NCBI GenBank assembly: GCA_027574665.1
Contig: CM050656.1
Coordinates: forward strand, 9,623,501-9,687,500
Direction of reading: 5' to 3'
Length of the DNA: 64,000 nt
DNA from: Rhynochetos jubatus
Lineage: Eukaryota; Chordata; Aves; Eurypygiformes; Rhynochetidae
The notes below the pieces were generated by a model. It was given only the letters and a program-made list of their open reading frames with translations. It had not been told where the DNA came from and ran no database searches. This document shows positions 21,705 through 36,000 of the stretch, one piece after another (positions within the stretch are counted from its first letter, which is position 1; each line of letters opens with the position of its first letter). The translations under genes and the position numbers were made by a program.

Positions 21705-24567
21705 AATATTCCTTTCCCCTTCGTAAATTTTTCATCTGTTGGGTGATTATAACCAAACTTGACAGATGGCTAGAGCCTCTGAGATAGTAAGTTCTTGCAT
21801 GCTTCATGAAAATAAGTGATTGGATAGAAGGAAGAAATTCATAGTGCTCCTCCACTGAAAGAACGCAGTACAGGCTCTGCTTTTATTAGATCTGAGGAAA
21901 TCCCTGTGGGAGAGGGGCTTGAGATCCATCTCCATAGGCAACTGCACTTTATTGGTTCCTCTGCAGCAGGAAGATGTGGTGTATAGTCCACGTACAGTCA
22001 TGGCATCATTTGGACAGAACAATGATGTTTAGAGTAAATAGTTGTTAACCAGAGTATCTCAGGAGCCACGTGTTACCTCTAGGCTGCCCACTAATGAGGT
22101 GTTTGTTCTCAAGGCCAGAGTAATATCAAGGAGCAGGTTTGTAAATGTGACCGAGGCATGGCTCCAGGACTATAAACCTAATGAGTCGTGGGCACTCAAA
22201 CTGTGCAGCCTTACTACTGCTAATTGGCCAAGTGTGCCATCAACCATGCCCAGAAATGTTCTTAAGTAGCCCAGGGGTGAAAAGAGCATCAGAAATTCTT
22301 AGGAGTCCAGGAGGCAGCCTGGGGCAGCATTCCTGTGTGCAGAGTTCAGGAACACTTTCCCCAGAATGAAGGTCATTCCCTTGGGAGCTGAAACAGCTCA
22401 CTGGCAATGGGGAACAAAATTAAGAAATAAAGGAAAGAGTAAAGAGTGACCTGGAGGGAAGCAGTTTTGCAACATAAGCTTCTCAGACAAGGGGATGTTT
22501 GTCACTTAGCAGATGAAGTTGCTTAGAAAACATTGTGATGAAGACAGCACTTGAAACCTTTCCAGAGCAAAATACAGATGGGTATCTGAAAAGCCAAGCC
22601 AGACTTAGTTCTTAATTTTATTTTTTTTTTTTCCCTGAGATGGAAAATTATGTATCTAGTATCTTGGTAACAGTGACAACTGTTGGGGTGGGACTCTCCC
22701 TCTTGAACTATAGGTGTCTGAAAGTTCAGTGCATCTTCTATGTAAGATCATCAGGTTCCTTTCAAGCCCCAGAGGACCAATCCTCATGCTTATCTCGGAT
22801 GCATATTTTAAGAGGAAAGGAATTGTCCTCTGGAGACATCTTTCCACTGACTACAGAGGAAACCTAGAAAACTGGCCTCCAACAGATGCCTGGCTTTCAG
22901 ATGAGTGGGATTAATTGAACTCTGAGAGCAGGAGTCAAGAATTCAGGGTGTTTCGTCCTTACCTCTACCTGACCTTGAGCAAGCTGCTCAGTGTACGAAG
23001 AGCTCCCTGAGCATCATTTTGCATTGCTGCCAATGGCAGAGCCTTCCTAGTCCTGAGGAAAAATTGCAAGCAGAAGACTGACACAGGATTGCTTTCCATC
23101 ATGCCTTGGAGAGCATCTTGGCATGGACTCTAAGTGAAAAGGAAAGCCCTCTGCCACAAGCCCTGGAAAACTCATCCAGGCCTAGGTGTCCTTGTTGTGG
23201 GAGAGAGCTGTAATCCACCCCCCTCCCTATAGCAGTGCACAATTTCTGCATCCTACTGTGTGATACGGCTGAAGCTCAAGGCTGACCAACCATTTTGTTC
23301 ACTGTTCAGTTCCCCTTGTGAGCCCCTGCTCTGAGAGCAAGCTCTCCACCTTTGTGTTGCACAGAAGGGATGGATTCAGACACGCAGATGTGTAAGGCAT
23401 TTCTATCTTTCCTTGCCTCTTGGTTGGAGGGACAGAAAGCCGCTTTGGTGCAAGCACAGTCATTCGTAGGACTGACCTGCCTGGAGCAATGCAAGGGAAA
23501 CAGAACTGCTGATGTAACAGCAGGCTCTTGTTTCTGCTCATCAGAGACAATTATCCCCTTTGCAAGGGAAGAAACAAGCAATTGAAACAAAAAAGTGTTT
23601 TGAAATACCATGTGTCTGCTTTTTCACTGATTTCTTACACATTTGGCCTGGTTACTGCTTTAAGTGCTGTCCATGAGACCTGGAGACCCTTTGAAACAGC
23701 CTTTTGATAAAACCTGTCTTTTCACAGGCAAGACAGAGAAAAACAAGAAGGTCTGGGGGTGGCTGTTTTGTTTTGGGTTTTTTATAGTATTATGGAGAAG
23801 ACTCACCAGTCTCCCCTGTGGGGCCACTCACCGTCTGTAGTATTTATTCAGCATCTCACTGAAACACCAGTATCTTAGAAGCTGTCTTCCTGAATTTACA
23901 TTCCCAGTTCAATCATCTCCCACACAATAAAAGCTTCAGTGTTGGCTCGCCTTTAACTTCTGCTCTGCGTAGCGCTCCCATCAAAAGGGAGCCCTTCCTC
24001 CTAGCACTTTTGTTTTTCTTAATACCTGCCAATCACCCCCCTTGCCTTTGCCCAAAGTTTGTTGTCTTTGCAGTTGGTCACAGCATGAGCTACCAAAAAC
24101 CTCGCTGAGCCTGACAGGGTATTCTGTTAGCCTAACCCTAACACACGATCTTCCACCTCCCCAGCACACAAAGGGCCTTTTCACTGGCCCACCACAGCTC
24201 GAAGATTTCATTTCATGTGTTACAATTAATCTGTATTTATTGCCACTTATCTTAAATGGCTAACAATATCAAGAGTTTAAAAAGTGCTTTTAATGTCAAA
24301 CTGGGTCAATTAAAACTCTACTTAAAATATTTGCAAAACTTCTAGCCTGAAAGTTGCCCCCTCAGTCTGCTGTTAACCAAAACGTTTTAAATAAATACAC
24401 GCAGCTTGAGGAGCCTGATATTTGGTAAAATTCCCCTTGATATTTTAGTAGAATCCAGGATTAACTTCCTTACTCCTACACTCACTTGCTCTTTTAATAA
24501 AAGGAGAAAAATGAATAATATTTTAGATGGTTATAAGTTTGTTTCGATCGATTAAAAACCCCAGGAG

Positions 24568-24665
24568 CTGACTTCAAAACTTTTAAGCCCAGAACAGACC
24601 ATTAGATTGATCAATCTGTTCTCCTGGAATTTCATCCTGTTCTTCTGTGGACCCTAATAATGGGC
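24568..24665 (-). mobile_element. Ancient CR1-type relic (amniote-wide family)
   Basis: The + strand reads agcccagaacagaccattag, then a short gap, then ctcctggaatttcatcctgt and ggaccctaataatgggc. This follows, with many substitutions, the reverse complement of an old CR1 3' end that I recall as common in turtle and crocodilian genomes. The perfect 14-bp palindrome agattgatcaatct at 24603-24618 (approximate) falls inside it. Family assignment is from memory and needs a repeat-library comparison. Confidence 0.55.
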
Positions 24666-27239
24666 ATTTAACTCTGAGCTTGAGCCACAGGTAACAATTT
24701 TATTTCTTTTCCTGTGTGGGCACAGGAAATAAAGTACTAGAACACAAAATATTAAAAAGTTAGGTAATGAAAGTGCAGGTTTTATTAGTGTTTGTTTGGG
24801 TTTTGCTGAAGTTGGAAGATGTCTGGAGGAATCTGCTTTTTGCCCTTCCAGAAAAGCCCTCGGTTTTGCCTTGAACATTTTCTTTTAAAGCACAGTTTGC
24901 AGGAGGGCCCTAATAAATTATGTGAAAGAAGAGCCGGTGTACTGCCCATGAGAACACTGAACTCTCATGTTGTTCAGCCAAGGCTGCACCATGTTAGGAA
25001 GGTGACACACATGACACGGAGAAGTCCCAAGAGGGACCTTCAGGTACAGCTTAGTTGTGTTGGATGCAGTAGGTGCACAGAGTTAAGTGAGATCCCAGGC
25101 TGGAGGAATTAACTACCTAAACAAGGTCTGTCCATGTGGAGCCGTTTGGACTTGAAGCTCTGATCCTCAAACACTTACACTTTCCATATGCAGTGACATT
25201 AATGAAGCTTGGTTTCCTATGGGTTTAGGTCATTTGCTTGGATTCCCAGCAGTCTAATAAGATTTGAACTGTAGCTGAGGCATTTCTGTTAATTAGGGCA
25301 TTTGTATTATCTTTATGGGTCTCTGATGTCCCTAATAAGGCTCACCCTGCAACTTTTCTTTCCACGGGAGAGACTGGTGAGTCTCTATCCAGCCATCTGT
25401 TTTCAAAAATATAGAGGAAAGGACAATCTTGGAGACATACTCTTCTGTCTAATAGATTTGAAACCTGACCGTGGGTTCAGAATGTTTCAAGAGAGATCAT
25501 AAAAACAAAAACATATGCGCAAAGGGACAGCAGGATCTTGTAAGCCTCGTGTTCTTTGGATAGAAGGTTAAAATGAAGTTGTCGTATTTATGCAATGTAA
25601 ATATTGCACAACTTTAGGACACCAAATGGTTTTGATGATTTGTTTAGCAATTTCTTCTTGTAGAGGAGTTAATTAAAAAAATCTGGCTTTCTCAAATGAT
25701 CTGTAAGTCCATTTTTATAGGTTAGAGATGGGAACACATCTTGAGGAATTGCTTTTGTGTAAGAAATAACATGGAAAACTATTTGTTTTGCTGTTTGCTA
25801 TCCATAAAAAGAGTACGATTATGTCAATTTGGAGGAAAGCTATTGTTCTTTGCATTCCTTAGAACACTGATTCTAAAGATACTGGCTTGTGGTATGTGCT
25901 TTTATTCCTCATTTCCTCCTGTCCTATTTGTTATTCTTTTTGGTTTTGTTATTAAACTTAGTCTCTGTATCAAGAAGCCAAGTGATGCTGATGACTAATT
26001 ACATCCCAAGAACGGCAAATAGCCTAAAGCTGACAGCTTGCAAACAAGTCATAGACTGAAATATGTTCACATAAAACTATTTTTCTTTAATGCTTGTGAG
26101 CAGGAATACTGCAAGTTTCCCATTACTGCTTTTCATCCCCAGATGCTGAGTCCTGTCAGCCTGGTTTCAGACATGTGGCCCAGAGCCTTACATCTATGTT
26201 CATCTCTTTGGGTCTGACAAAAATGTGTCTCTTATAAAGGTCAGGTTTGAGATCTTTTTGTAGATCTTTGCCTTTGACAATGTTAACCAAGGCAACAGGC
26301 TCTTAGCCTGGACAAGGACTACTGCCTTACACTGACTTCTTGTTAAAATCTTCCAGTTCTTCAAAGAGCCATTAGGAGACTGTATGTTAATATACAGAGG
26401 CTTCTTGTGCAGACCTGGGTACCCAAGTGCTCTGGCCAGCTTCCCAAGAGGCCAGCAATGACAAGCTGAGAAGTGTAACAACAGGGAGGTAAAAACTCTG
26501 AAATTTGGTGGCAGTGTGTAGTAAGGAAGGAAACTAGTCACCATTTCCCATCAGCAGGACTAGCCTAGCTCTGTGCATCTCTGCTAAGAACGTTTGAACC
26601 CATGGGCTAATTTCCCGTGAATCTGACAGAAGGTGGAAGTTCATGTGGTTATGTTCCTCTTTGGAAAGAGGTGGCTATGGCAAGTGGAGGAAGTTTCTGT
26701 TAATGTTCCCATTCAGGTAAAGGTTAATTTTGTAAATTCAGACTCACTCTTTAGTACGTATCAGAAAAGGATCTCATTCACCATACACAAATCTGGAGGA
26801 AAACACACTTTGCTGGTTCCACTGCTCAGGAAAAACCTTGTGTTTTAATGCTATTTTCTACTAAACTTAAGGGTTTGGGATTCTGCAGACTCTCTGCTCC
26901 TCAACTGCTTCCATTGGATCCAGAGAATGAAATAAGGAGGCTTTGCCAAAAGTCTGCTAAAACGACAGAGGTACTTTTGAGCCTCACCAAGGGGCCAGCA
27001 GAGAGGAGGTTGGGTACCAGTCCAGTATGGCACAGGCACCAGTTTGGTATTAACAAAATACAAACACAGTTGTGTTGAAAATCTCTTCCTGCTGAGTGAA
27101 AAAGGGAAATGAATACAGGAAAATAAAGCTTGAGTCTTAAAAGGGAAGGGGCTTTGTTAAGTGCAGTCTAGTTACAGCCTTGGATCAACCTAACTGTGGG
27201 AAAATGTGATGAGACAGTGTACCCAAGCACATTTTCGGC

Positions 27240-27256
27240 TTTTTTTTTTTTTTTTT
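27240..27256 (+). repeat. Poly-T (17)
   Basis: Seventeen T in a row. No SINE or LINE body was recognised next to it. Confidence 0.8.
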
Positions 27257-27587
27257 GTTAATTCTGCACTGTTGTGCATAAGCAGGCAATGATGGATTGT
27301 CCCAGAGTTCTGTGGATAGTATCGAAGAGAGCTGGATTTAATTGTCCTGCATTTATTGTAGAAAAGGAATGAGTTATGAGCCACTTTACAGCATCTCCAG
27401 TGAAAGTGATTATCAGTGCTGCTCCTCGCCAGAGATATAACTCTGTCAAGCAGACTCCCTCCTCTCTTGGGTTCCTTGGAAAAAGCTCGTGAATTTGCTG
27501 TCTCCTGCCAGTGAAAGCTCAGGGTGAAATACAAAACCAAAAGCTGCCAATAGCTATATATTCAGTTCAGATGTTGCAGGAATTTCT

Positions 27588-27624
27588 TACTCCTTTTTTT
27601 CTCCTTTTTTTTTTTTTTCCCCCC
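27588..27624 (+). repeat. Polypyrimidine tract
   Basis: Continuous C/T sequence containing two T runs and ending in six C. It resembles a strong acceptor tract, but no AG plus coding-like sequence follows closely. Confidence 0.65.
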
Positions 27625-29908
27625 GAGTGGAAGATCAGTCAGGATTTTTGGACCATGCAACTGAAATAGTGCAGCAGAGTGTTTTCCCAGTTGATTGCTC
27701 TTTTGATTTTGTAGGTGAACTGCGTGGTTGAGAAGAGGTGGCTGTTGGCTTTAATTAGCTTTGACCAGGGCGCATGCACAGTTATAATATGATTTGGTCA
27801 TCACGCCATGGAAAGGCATCCTTCACCCCCATGCACCCAACTGTATCTCATAGCTGTTTTCACGCTGCTCCTCACTGCAGCGTGCAGATAACCCCAGAAA
27901 CATACATCTGCCTCAGCTTAAGCCTAAAAGCTCTGCCTCCAAGATTGTACAGTAACTCATCAGCAAGCGAGCAGGGAGTTTGGCTCATTTTGTTTTCTAT
28001 TAACTACTGTGGTGTGACAAAGGGCAGTGGGATGAATTACAGGGACCATAACATTGTCTGCCAGAAAGGTTTGCAGAACAAGCGCTGCAGGGGCGGATTT
28101 TGTGTTAGGGTTTGTTTAGATCTGCGGGAGTATTTTCAGTGCCCGCATGAGAGCTGGCTTGTGCTGTGCACTTTGGAGAGCACGGGTCCTGTCCCCTCTG
28201 CTAGGAGGCTTCTTGTGCTTCCATGCAAACAAGTGTGAGATTCCCGTGTGCTCCCGGATACTTTTATGCCTGGGATAGCCCAGATGAACAAGTGAAGCAG
28301 CACATAGGTGGAGATAACGTTTTGTGTGCAACTGTGCAAACTCATATAAATGGGTGCCTTTCTGCACCCCTCCACGGGAACAGGTTTCACATGGATTTAT
28401 CAACAGACCTACGAATGCCAGAAAGACCCTTAAAGAAGAAGGAAAAGTAGCGGGGGGTGTGGAATACCCCAGTAAAAAGCCCCAAACTCTTAATGGCACT
28501 ACCAGGTAGCATGTGCAATTCATTTAACTATGAGTCTACAAATGTGTTAGCTCATAGCTGTGTTAACACTCATGGCAGCAGTCTCCGGGCTGAAAAATGT
28601 CCTGGTAATTAATAACAGCTACAAACAGAGGTTATGGGGAGTGTCACAGCGACAGGTCATGAATTAGGAGAGGAGCATTCGTGGTCACGTCTTCTGTATG
28701 CAGAGAATTATTTTTGAGACAATTCTCTATGTAACTGTGCTCAGGCAGTTTGGAAAATCAGCTGTTTAATGCACGAACTAGTGATAAGTCTTTCATTTCT
28801 ACCACTCTGTCACTTGACTGGTTTGTTCTGTGTCCTTTGTAAGTCAGAAGAGCATCAGCTGCAACAAAGAGAAAATTTAGGAAAAAAACTTGGAAATTCA
28901 CCTTATGTTTTGCAGGCTGGAAAGATTGTCTGAATGTTGAACAAAGTTGCTGGGAAAAGTTATGGATTTAAATGGCTGGATGAGCCTTCCAGCAGACCAG
29001 GAGTCGTGATTTGTCTCTTATCTAGAGGTGAGCCAGAGTTTTCTGGGAAGAGCTGGATGACAACCTTGTGACAAAATGGTCCTTCACTCCAGAATGCCAG
29101 TTCATGGTGGCTCTTTGTAGAAATATAAGGCACAGGTTTTTTGGAGAGAGGAGAAACAACAATGCCATAGAATTAGGATTTTATGCAGTGAGACTTTTCA
29201 CTTTTTCCTTCGCAAATAGCTGTTTGCCTGGTTGCTAGATTTGTTTGGGATGTGGGAAACAGTAGTTCATGTCCATTCCTGAGTTTACACAAGGAATTGA
29301 GTGTTTGATTTTTCTTTTGGAGGAATTACAGGGTGAAGATGACAATGGACGGAGCATACTCAAGAGCTAGTCCAGAAGTGTTATTGCCTAGCAGTTTATT
29401 GCAAATTACCTATCATGGTCAATTTAATTGGATGGCATTGCTGCTCTTAGGATTCGGCACATGCAGATCCAGGGACTGGATTACCAAGTACCCAAAATCT
29501 TAAGACAATTTGACTCTTTAGTCAAACAGAAGTTAAGTGCTGGGTAACCAGAGCCTCTACTGAGGGCTGGATTTTCAAAAGGCCTGAGCCCTTAGACAGC
29601 AGTTTTTAAAACCTGGCTGAATTTCAGTGAGAGACTGCTTTTAGAAACCTTTATATCTTCTTTGAGCACAAAGGGACAGGCTGTCTCGTAAGTTCATGCC
29701 TTCATTAGGAGGAGCCAAATCCTATTGATTTCGGCATGCATTATGGCTGGATCAGACCTCTTCAGCGTGTGACCTGTTAGCATCATCCTTAAAAACACTG
29801 CCATGGCAACAAGGGCAGCAACCCCAAAGGCAGGGAAATGGGAAGTGGCATGAGGTGAAGAAGGCACATCCTCTTCTCATTGACAGAGATTTCCCCATAA
29901 TAGAAAAA

Positions 29909-29921
29909 GGGGGGGGGGGGG
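29909..29921 (+). repeat. Poly-G run (13 G)
   Basis: Thirteen consecutive G follow tagaaaaa. Such runs are rare and unstable; the length may be uncertain in the assembly. Confidence 0.8.
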
Positions 29922-32900
29922 AAGCTTGGTAAGTCAAGTGGCTTGATTCATAAGTGAACTTACTCTAAAGTAAACACAATGCCGTATGTGTCTCATTTGC
30001 CAGTGAGATCATCTGTTTCTTTGTTAGGGAAGAAAATGTGTTTCCCTTCCAAGTCCTGGGCCACTCAGGCAATTTACATGAACAAATAAAGATGAGGTTT
30101 AGCAACACTAAATAAACAAAATACAACACTAAGTGGCCACCAAAGAACAGAGCTGCTCGAATGGAATAGTACTGGGATGTGAGCCAGGTGGCTGCTGTTT
30201 GCCATGCCTGCTTACGATTCCCCATCCAAGCAGTGCTCAGATGCTTCTTGCTGAGGTCAGGTCTATGGCTGTAGCAAAACATATACTGGAAGATAAACAA
30301 GCTATGCTGCAGATGAACAGCGGGGCAGAGAACATAAAGTAAATCTGTGCCTTAGCTGTGGTCTTTACAGAAAGTAGCTGGGCTCTTTGCCAGAGCAGCA
30401 TGGATCTAGGCTGAATAGGGCAATGAATATTCATCTCATGGTAAAAGAGGCAGACAGCTTGTTTCTGATGTCTTTTACCAGCTGCGTGTTGTTCAAATGT
30501 ATTAAATGAAGTCATTCCTAATTTTCTCCTCTTTGAGATTAGGATCTGGCCACCCTTTATTTCAGTGCTTCTAGACATGGAGCAGGTGCATAAAATATCT
30601 CACACATGGGAAAAAATCAAAACACTCCACCCCAGAGCTGCATTTTATCGTGAATTGAGCTAACATGTAAAGGCTCTAAGTGCTGTTAGTTCAGTGCTAT
30701 TTCCTCATTGCATTAAAAACTGGTGTGAGCAAGTATCAGCTGGGCAAGACTCTTGCTCTTCCCACCTCCAACTCGGACTGTGCATCTTCCAGTCTGGCAC
30801 TGAACTGGCCACAGTGAGTGGGATACAATGACATCCCAGGTGTCTCCAGTACAGCTCAGTCTGGGGAGTGAGACTGATGCACCCAAACAAATCTCCAGCT
30901 TAGGTAAAACTGTTGCCAGTCAAAATGTCTCAGTAGCACTCACGAACAAATCATTCCTATGGTCTGCTCATTATGTAGCTTCACTGTGTGAGTCCAGGGT
31001 CAAGGTCTGGGATGAAGTCATGTCCAGGATATTAGTCCGAGCAACCAGAGGCATGTCTTTGTTCTGTAGCCATGACTTTTGGCCACAGCTATGTGTTAGC
31101 ACCACCCTTAGTGTGGGAGCCCTGAGACTGCGGGATGGCTCTTGAACTGACGGCTTGACGATAGCTTCTGAACGGATCCTTGTTTCCACTGAGCGGGGAG
31201 ATGACTCACTTTGCTATGAGTAGCTGAGCTAATGCAGAAGTGGTGTAACCAAAATTAGCACTGAGGCAAGCAGCTGTGGTGCTGGCAGGATCTGGAGCAG
31301 GGCACTTCAGCATGGTGCAGAGGGGGTTCCTGAACTAGGGGAACCTCAGGGGGAGCAGAGACCTGCTGGGAGCCCACAGCTCACACCACAGTGTCTGACA
31401 GGACCTAGGCAGAGGCCAGGAGCCCCCCACATCTATGAAAGCAGCCCTCAGGGAGCACCACAAAAAGAGTGTGGAGTGGCCAGGGCATGCAGGAAGGGCA
31501 CTGAAGCTATGCCAGCTCGACTAGGAAGTAATGGTGCCCACCCGCAGAAAGCCATGGCCTCTCTAAGCTCTGCACCCATCACGACAGACACAGCCTCCCA
31601 GACAGAGTGCCAGTGGGAACATGCTGTCACCCAGGCTACAGGCTGAGCCTTGCTCTGATGCCGGGACTGGACAGCAGCAGTGAGCTCACCTGTGGTAGAG
31701 GAGCTCCTCTGCTTAGTGTCTGAGCTCCAGGAGGGGTGAGTAGGTTGAGGAGTATCAGGCAGTGCAAGAGAGATGACTGGAATCACACTCTTCCTTCCCT
31801 GGGACAGGGCCCTGATTCAGAGGATTCCCTGTCCTCTCTCCACCTGGCAGAACACAGTGACTGAAAGGACAGCGGGCAATGGCAATTCATCAATATCCAG
31901 CAGAAATGGGCACCTCCAGGGTTACTTCACCCTTTCTAGTACAGTTATTTAAGATGTCAAAACTGAATTTCTCTCTTTGGATTTCACTGCTTCCTTTGAC
32001 AATAGAGGAAGCCTATATTACTATCTTAAATTAGGCATCTAAAGTTTAGATGGCTAATGGTGGGTGGGATTAATCTCTCCAAAAATACCCTCTAATCTGA
32101 GTTTCTTCTGTACTCATAGTTGTCCCTAACTTTCCAGTCTGCAAGTCACTGTGTGCAATTTGGGCTTGGATCAAAGGCAGTTAGCCCAGTGCCAAACTCC
32201 CCTGCCAGTGTCGTAGCTGCTGTGTTGCTCAGAAACTGTCTCAGGACTTCTTACAATATATTCTTGCCATGACGTAGCTGCTGTGCTGCCCAGCTGTGCT
32301 GGGCCTTCCTTTAGTTCCTTTATGTCCTTATTTATTTGCTCAGGGTTCAGGAGGAAGTCTGGTTTGACAGCCCTGTCAAACCTTTATTCAGTTACATACT
32401 GAATGTTTAAATAACTAATTTTAGATTCCATCATTCTCCTTGCCTTCCCTGCCCGTTTCTTTTCTGCCTTCACATCCCCCAGCCCCCAAAAAGGTGAATT
32501 TAAAAGAAAACAAACACCTAGAGTGTATGTATAGCATCTGTGTAGATAAGCTGGAATGAATGTAAACTGCACCCAAGTGCTTATTGATAAGTGCTGTTAA
32601 ACCAATGAAATCTGTCAGAAGTTGAGTTCTTACAAATGTAACTGATGTGGAAGCTGTGGGCTGTAACTGATGTGCAGAGCAGAAGTTGGATGAGAATATC
32701 GATGGGAAAGTCAGAGTGATGCTAGAAAGGCCACTGCTTTGCATCCAGATGCATTTGGCCTTTGGGTTTCACATCTGCTATCCTCAACTATTGCCATGAA
32801 TGCATTTTTGAGTTAGTTACCCTTGTCTGTAGCTGAGCAGATAGGATGTAGTTGTTCAGTGCTGTTATTAGAAGTATTCTTTATGTTAGCGCATCGGTTT

Positions 32901-33077
32901 AAGTGTGAAGACCTGGATATTCATGGTAGCTGACACCAGGTACTTCAGCAAGACAATTATATTAGTTATTTAGTCATTATAGGATTTTTCGTGTATATCC
33001 CAAGGGTAGGAAGTAAACCTCTCCAAAGCAAGCTACAACTCTAAGAGATTGATCTCACTCTCAAAGCGTTTGTCTCT

Positions 33078-33097
33078 CTCCATTAACTGTAATGGAG
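33078..33097. repeat. Short inverted repeat within an ancient-repeat word
   Basis: ctccatta / taatggag form a perfect 8-bp stem with loop actg. This is the symmetric 'ctccattgacttcaatggag' type word of the old amniote repeat noted elsewhere in the window. Confidence 0.35.
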
Positions 33098-36000
33098 CCT
33101 AAGTAAAGAGCTGTGGTTAAATACCTACAGTTAGGTAAAATCTGGGTTGGGAATTGGCACATCCCAAGGACCTTACTAGGGGAACAAACAGCGTATTTCT
33201 TCCTGACTGACAGGCAAGAGACTGTACTAACGTGCCCAAAGCAAAAGAGAAAGTCTGTGGCAGATTTAGGAACTGTTTGTGGGTGTTCTGAAGTCCAGTT
33301 ATGGCCTTAACTGTTTGCATGCCATTGCCACTGCACACAGCTGATGTTGTACGCCCCTCCAAATAAAATACATATTTCTAAGATATTGTTAAGACATCTG
33401 TATATTTATATATATATAAAATTTCTGTTAGGATGAACCTGCATTTCATGATGCCGTAGTTACTAGGTGTTACTGAAATGTACAGTTTTTCACAGAAAGG
33501 CTGTTAGGTCCAATGCAGCTTTGGCTGATGTTGGACTGAGAGTAAATCCACTGAGAATTTCTGAATCCAAAGACCTCAGCTGGCTCAGGAAGTCCCTGAG
33601 CTGCGAAAGGCTGGAGTGTGTCAGGGGAAAGGATCCCTGCAGAGCTGTGCTGCTGTTCGTGCTCCTCACCAGACATCTGTGCTGGCCATTGGCAGTGGTG
33701 GGATGGTGGACCTTTAGTGTGATCCAGTACTTCTGCTCTCAGCTTGTTATGGCAGATATTTATTCTCTAGTGGGCTTGTCCTAATCCTGGTGGACCTTGC
33801 TCGTGTCCCAGAGATCAGCTGCAACTTGACAGCACAACTTAGCCCAGAAAGAGCAAGAGCCTGAGTGGGTTCTTGAGCATATCAAGGAGCATGAATTCAA
33901 ACTTCTGTTCAACTTTCCAGTGACTACAGTGCCATGGATGGTCGAGAATCCAACACTGACAATCTCGTGGGATACTGTGATGCTGCTAAATTTAAAAGAA
34001 TAAGACTATTTTTAGCATAAACACTTAACAGAGTCCCACAGATCATATTGAGAGTCATGGTTCTGATTATAGATCCGTAGCACATTTGCTGTGATAAAAA
34101 CCAGAGCTATGTCAGGTGATCTTGTTAACAAAGTGTTTGTACACTGGGGCAATAGATGCAGCTGTGGCTAAGAAACGTGTTTAAAAAAAAGAAAATCAGC
34201 AGTTCTACTTCACTAAAAATTGCTCATTTATAAACTGTAGCAGAGGAGTAGCTAGAATCAGAGGCAAGACCTGCTAGTCTGGAGGTCGGGAAGGACTACA
34301 AAATGAGAAACATGTTCCACTCCCAGGACAGATGTCCTTTCCGACTCTCCTCAACACCTGCTGCGCTTTAGACATATGCTTACCTTCAACTTGGCTTCAT
34401 TCTGACACAAACACTGCTTAAAGCTTAATGTCCACATGGGCTTTGCTGGATAAAGGTGAACTTAGGTGTGTGCCTAAACCTTTTCTTAAATTGCTCTTCT
34501 AAGTAGTTTAAGAGTGGTGCAAGAGAGCTATCAGACTCGCTGATCTTGATTTTATAAGGATCTGAGTGTGCTTGGAGTTGCTGGAAGTGTAGACCCTTCT
34601 CTGCCTGGTCACCCTCGTGACTATTCCGTGTCTATGACATGCATTAGTGCAGGGGACCAGTTCTTAGCCAGCAGATGTATAGTTGGCTGTAGTGGGAGGC
34701 TTGGTGTGGGGTGAGCCAGTATTGGGCCCAGGTCACTGGGCAATGGGGACACTCACAAGGTTTGCCACATCGTGGATGATGGGATTTCTCATGGCATTGG
34801 TTCCCAGTTCAATTTGTTCTGGTTCCCTTTGCCTCCAGTCAGCTGTTTCTGCAGTTTCAGCGTGTGAACTAACTAGGACTGTGAGCCCTAAGGTATTTTG
34901 AGTTTGGAAATATGGGGAAAAGCACATGAAAAATATATACTCATTACTTACCTCACCTGTGCGGAACCCAGTATGTCTAAGGATTTACAAGGAGTTCTCC
35001 CAAGACAAGACATCCTGCTTTTTATGGGGCTGGTTCAGCAGTTTGTAAGATCAAACAGGGAGCATGAAGTCCTGAATTTGTTTCAAATACTAAATTTAAA
35101 GTCTGATGGGGAACTTGGGGATTTTTTTTTTTTTGATTGCCAAAGAGTTCTATTTTTTTGCAAACTGAAAATAAGAGCTGGTGCATAAAGTCCCAGGTAA
35201 TCATTTTATCTCTGAAAATGTCATTTGCTTAAAATGAAAATTATTCATAGATTTAATCTGGCAAGATTATGCTTTGTGAAGGAAATTTGATTGGAAGTTT
35301 TACATTTCTTTTCTGGGACACCAACGTAGGCATTTCTAGTTTGCAGTTACAGAAGGATCTTTTGTCTTGAACTTCAATTTTACAACATCACATTTAAAAC
35401 ATTAGTTCACAAGTGCACAGCAAAAGCTATTTTAATCCCTCTGGGCCTATGAGATGCCTTTGGCATCTAGACATGAGTCTGGTTTCTTGGCTCTTCGTTA
35501 TCAGCCACATGGCACTGTTTAGTCAGCTGCTCCCTCCTGCGATACATCCAAGATAAGCTCATTCCTTGGAGAAGCAAAATTGCACAAATTCCCACCATCT
35601 TTGAAATGCAACTTGTTCTTCTAGGCTGGACCTGTCTTGGGTCAACAGGGCAGTGCCCTGGGAGTTCACTGAAGGAGTTTTTCCAATAAATATAGCTACT
35701 GTGCTTTTGTACAGATCACATTTGAAGACGTGCCTTCTGGCTCTGCTTCCCTGTGAAAGAGTCCGTGAGCTCTGGTAGGGTGATCTGTGACGTAGCTTTG
35801 CTTTCTTCATCCCAGGCAATCCGGAGTCCAAACCTGAGCACCCACAAGCTGAGAGAAGCTTGAGACTGAAGGCAGCTCCTATTTTCATAGGTGGTCCCTG
35901 AGGGATGCAGTGACTACTCCAGGTTGTAACTGCATTGTCTCGTTGCTCTGTAGGAAGGGAAGTGTCTGGAACGGAGGTCCGGGTGTGAGTTTGGGGCTGT

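Noticed and set aside
24603..24618. Perfect palindrome agattgatcaatct as a possible protein-binding operator
   Set aside because: It lies inside the ancient CR1 relic and is explained by chance mutation in that repeat.
32212..32285. Two copies of cgtagctgctgtg 61 bp apart
   Set aside because: Only 13 bp are exact and the flanks do not extend convincingly; not enough for a tandem or dispersed repeat call.
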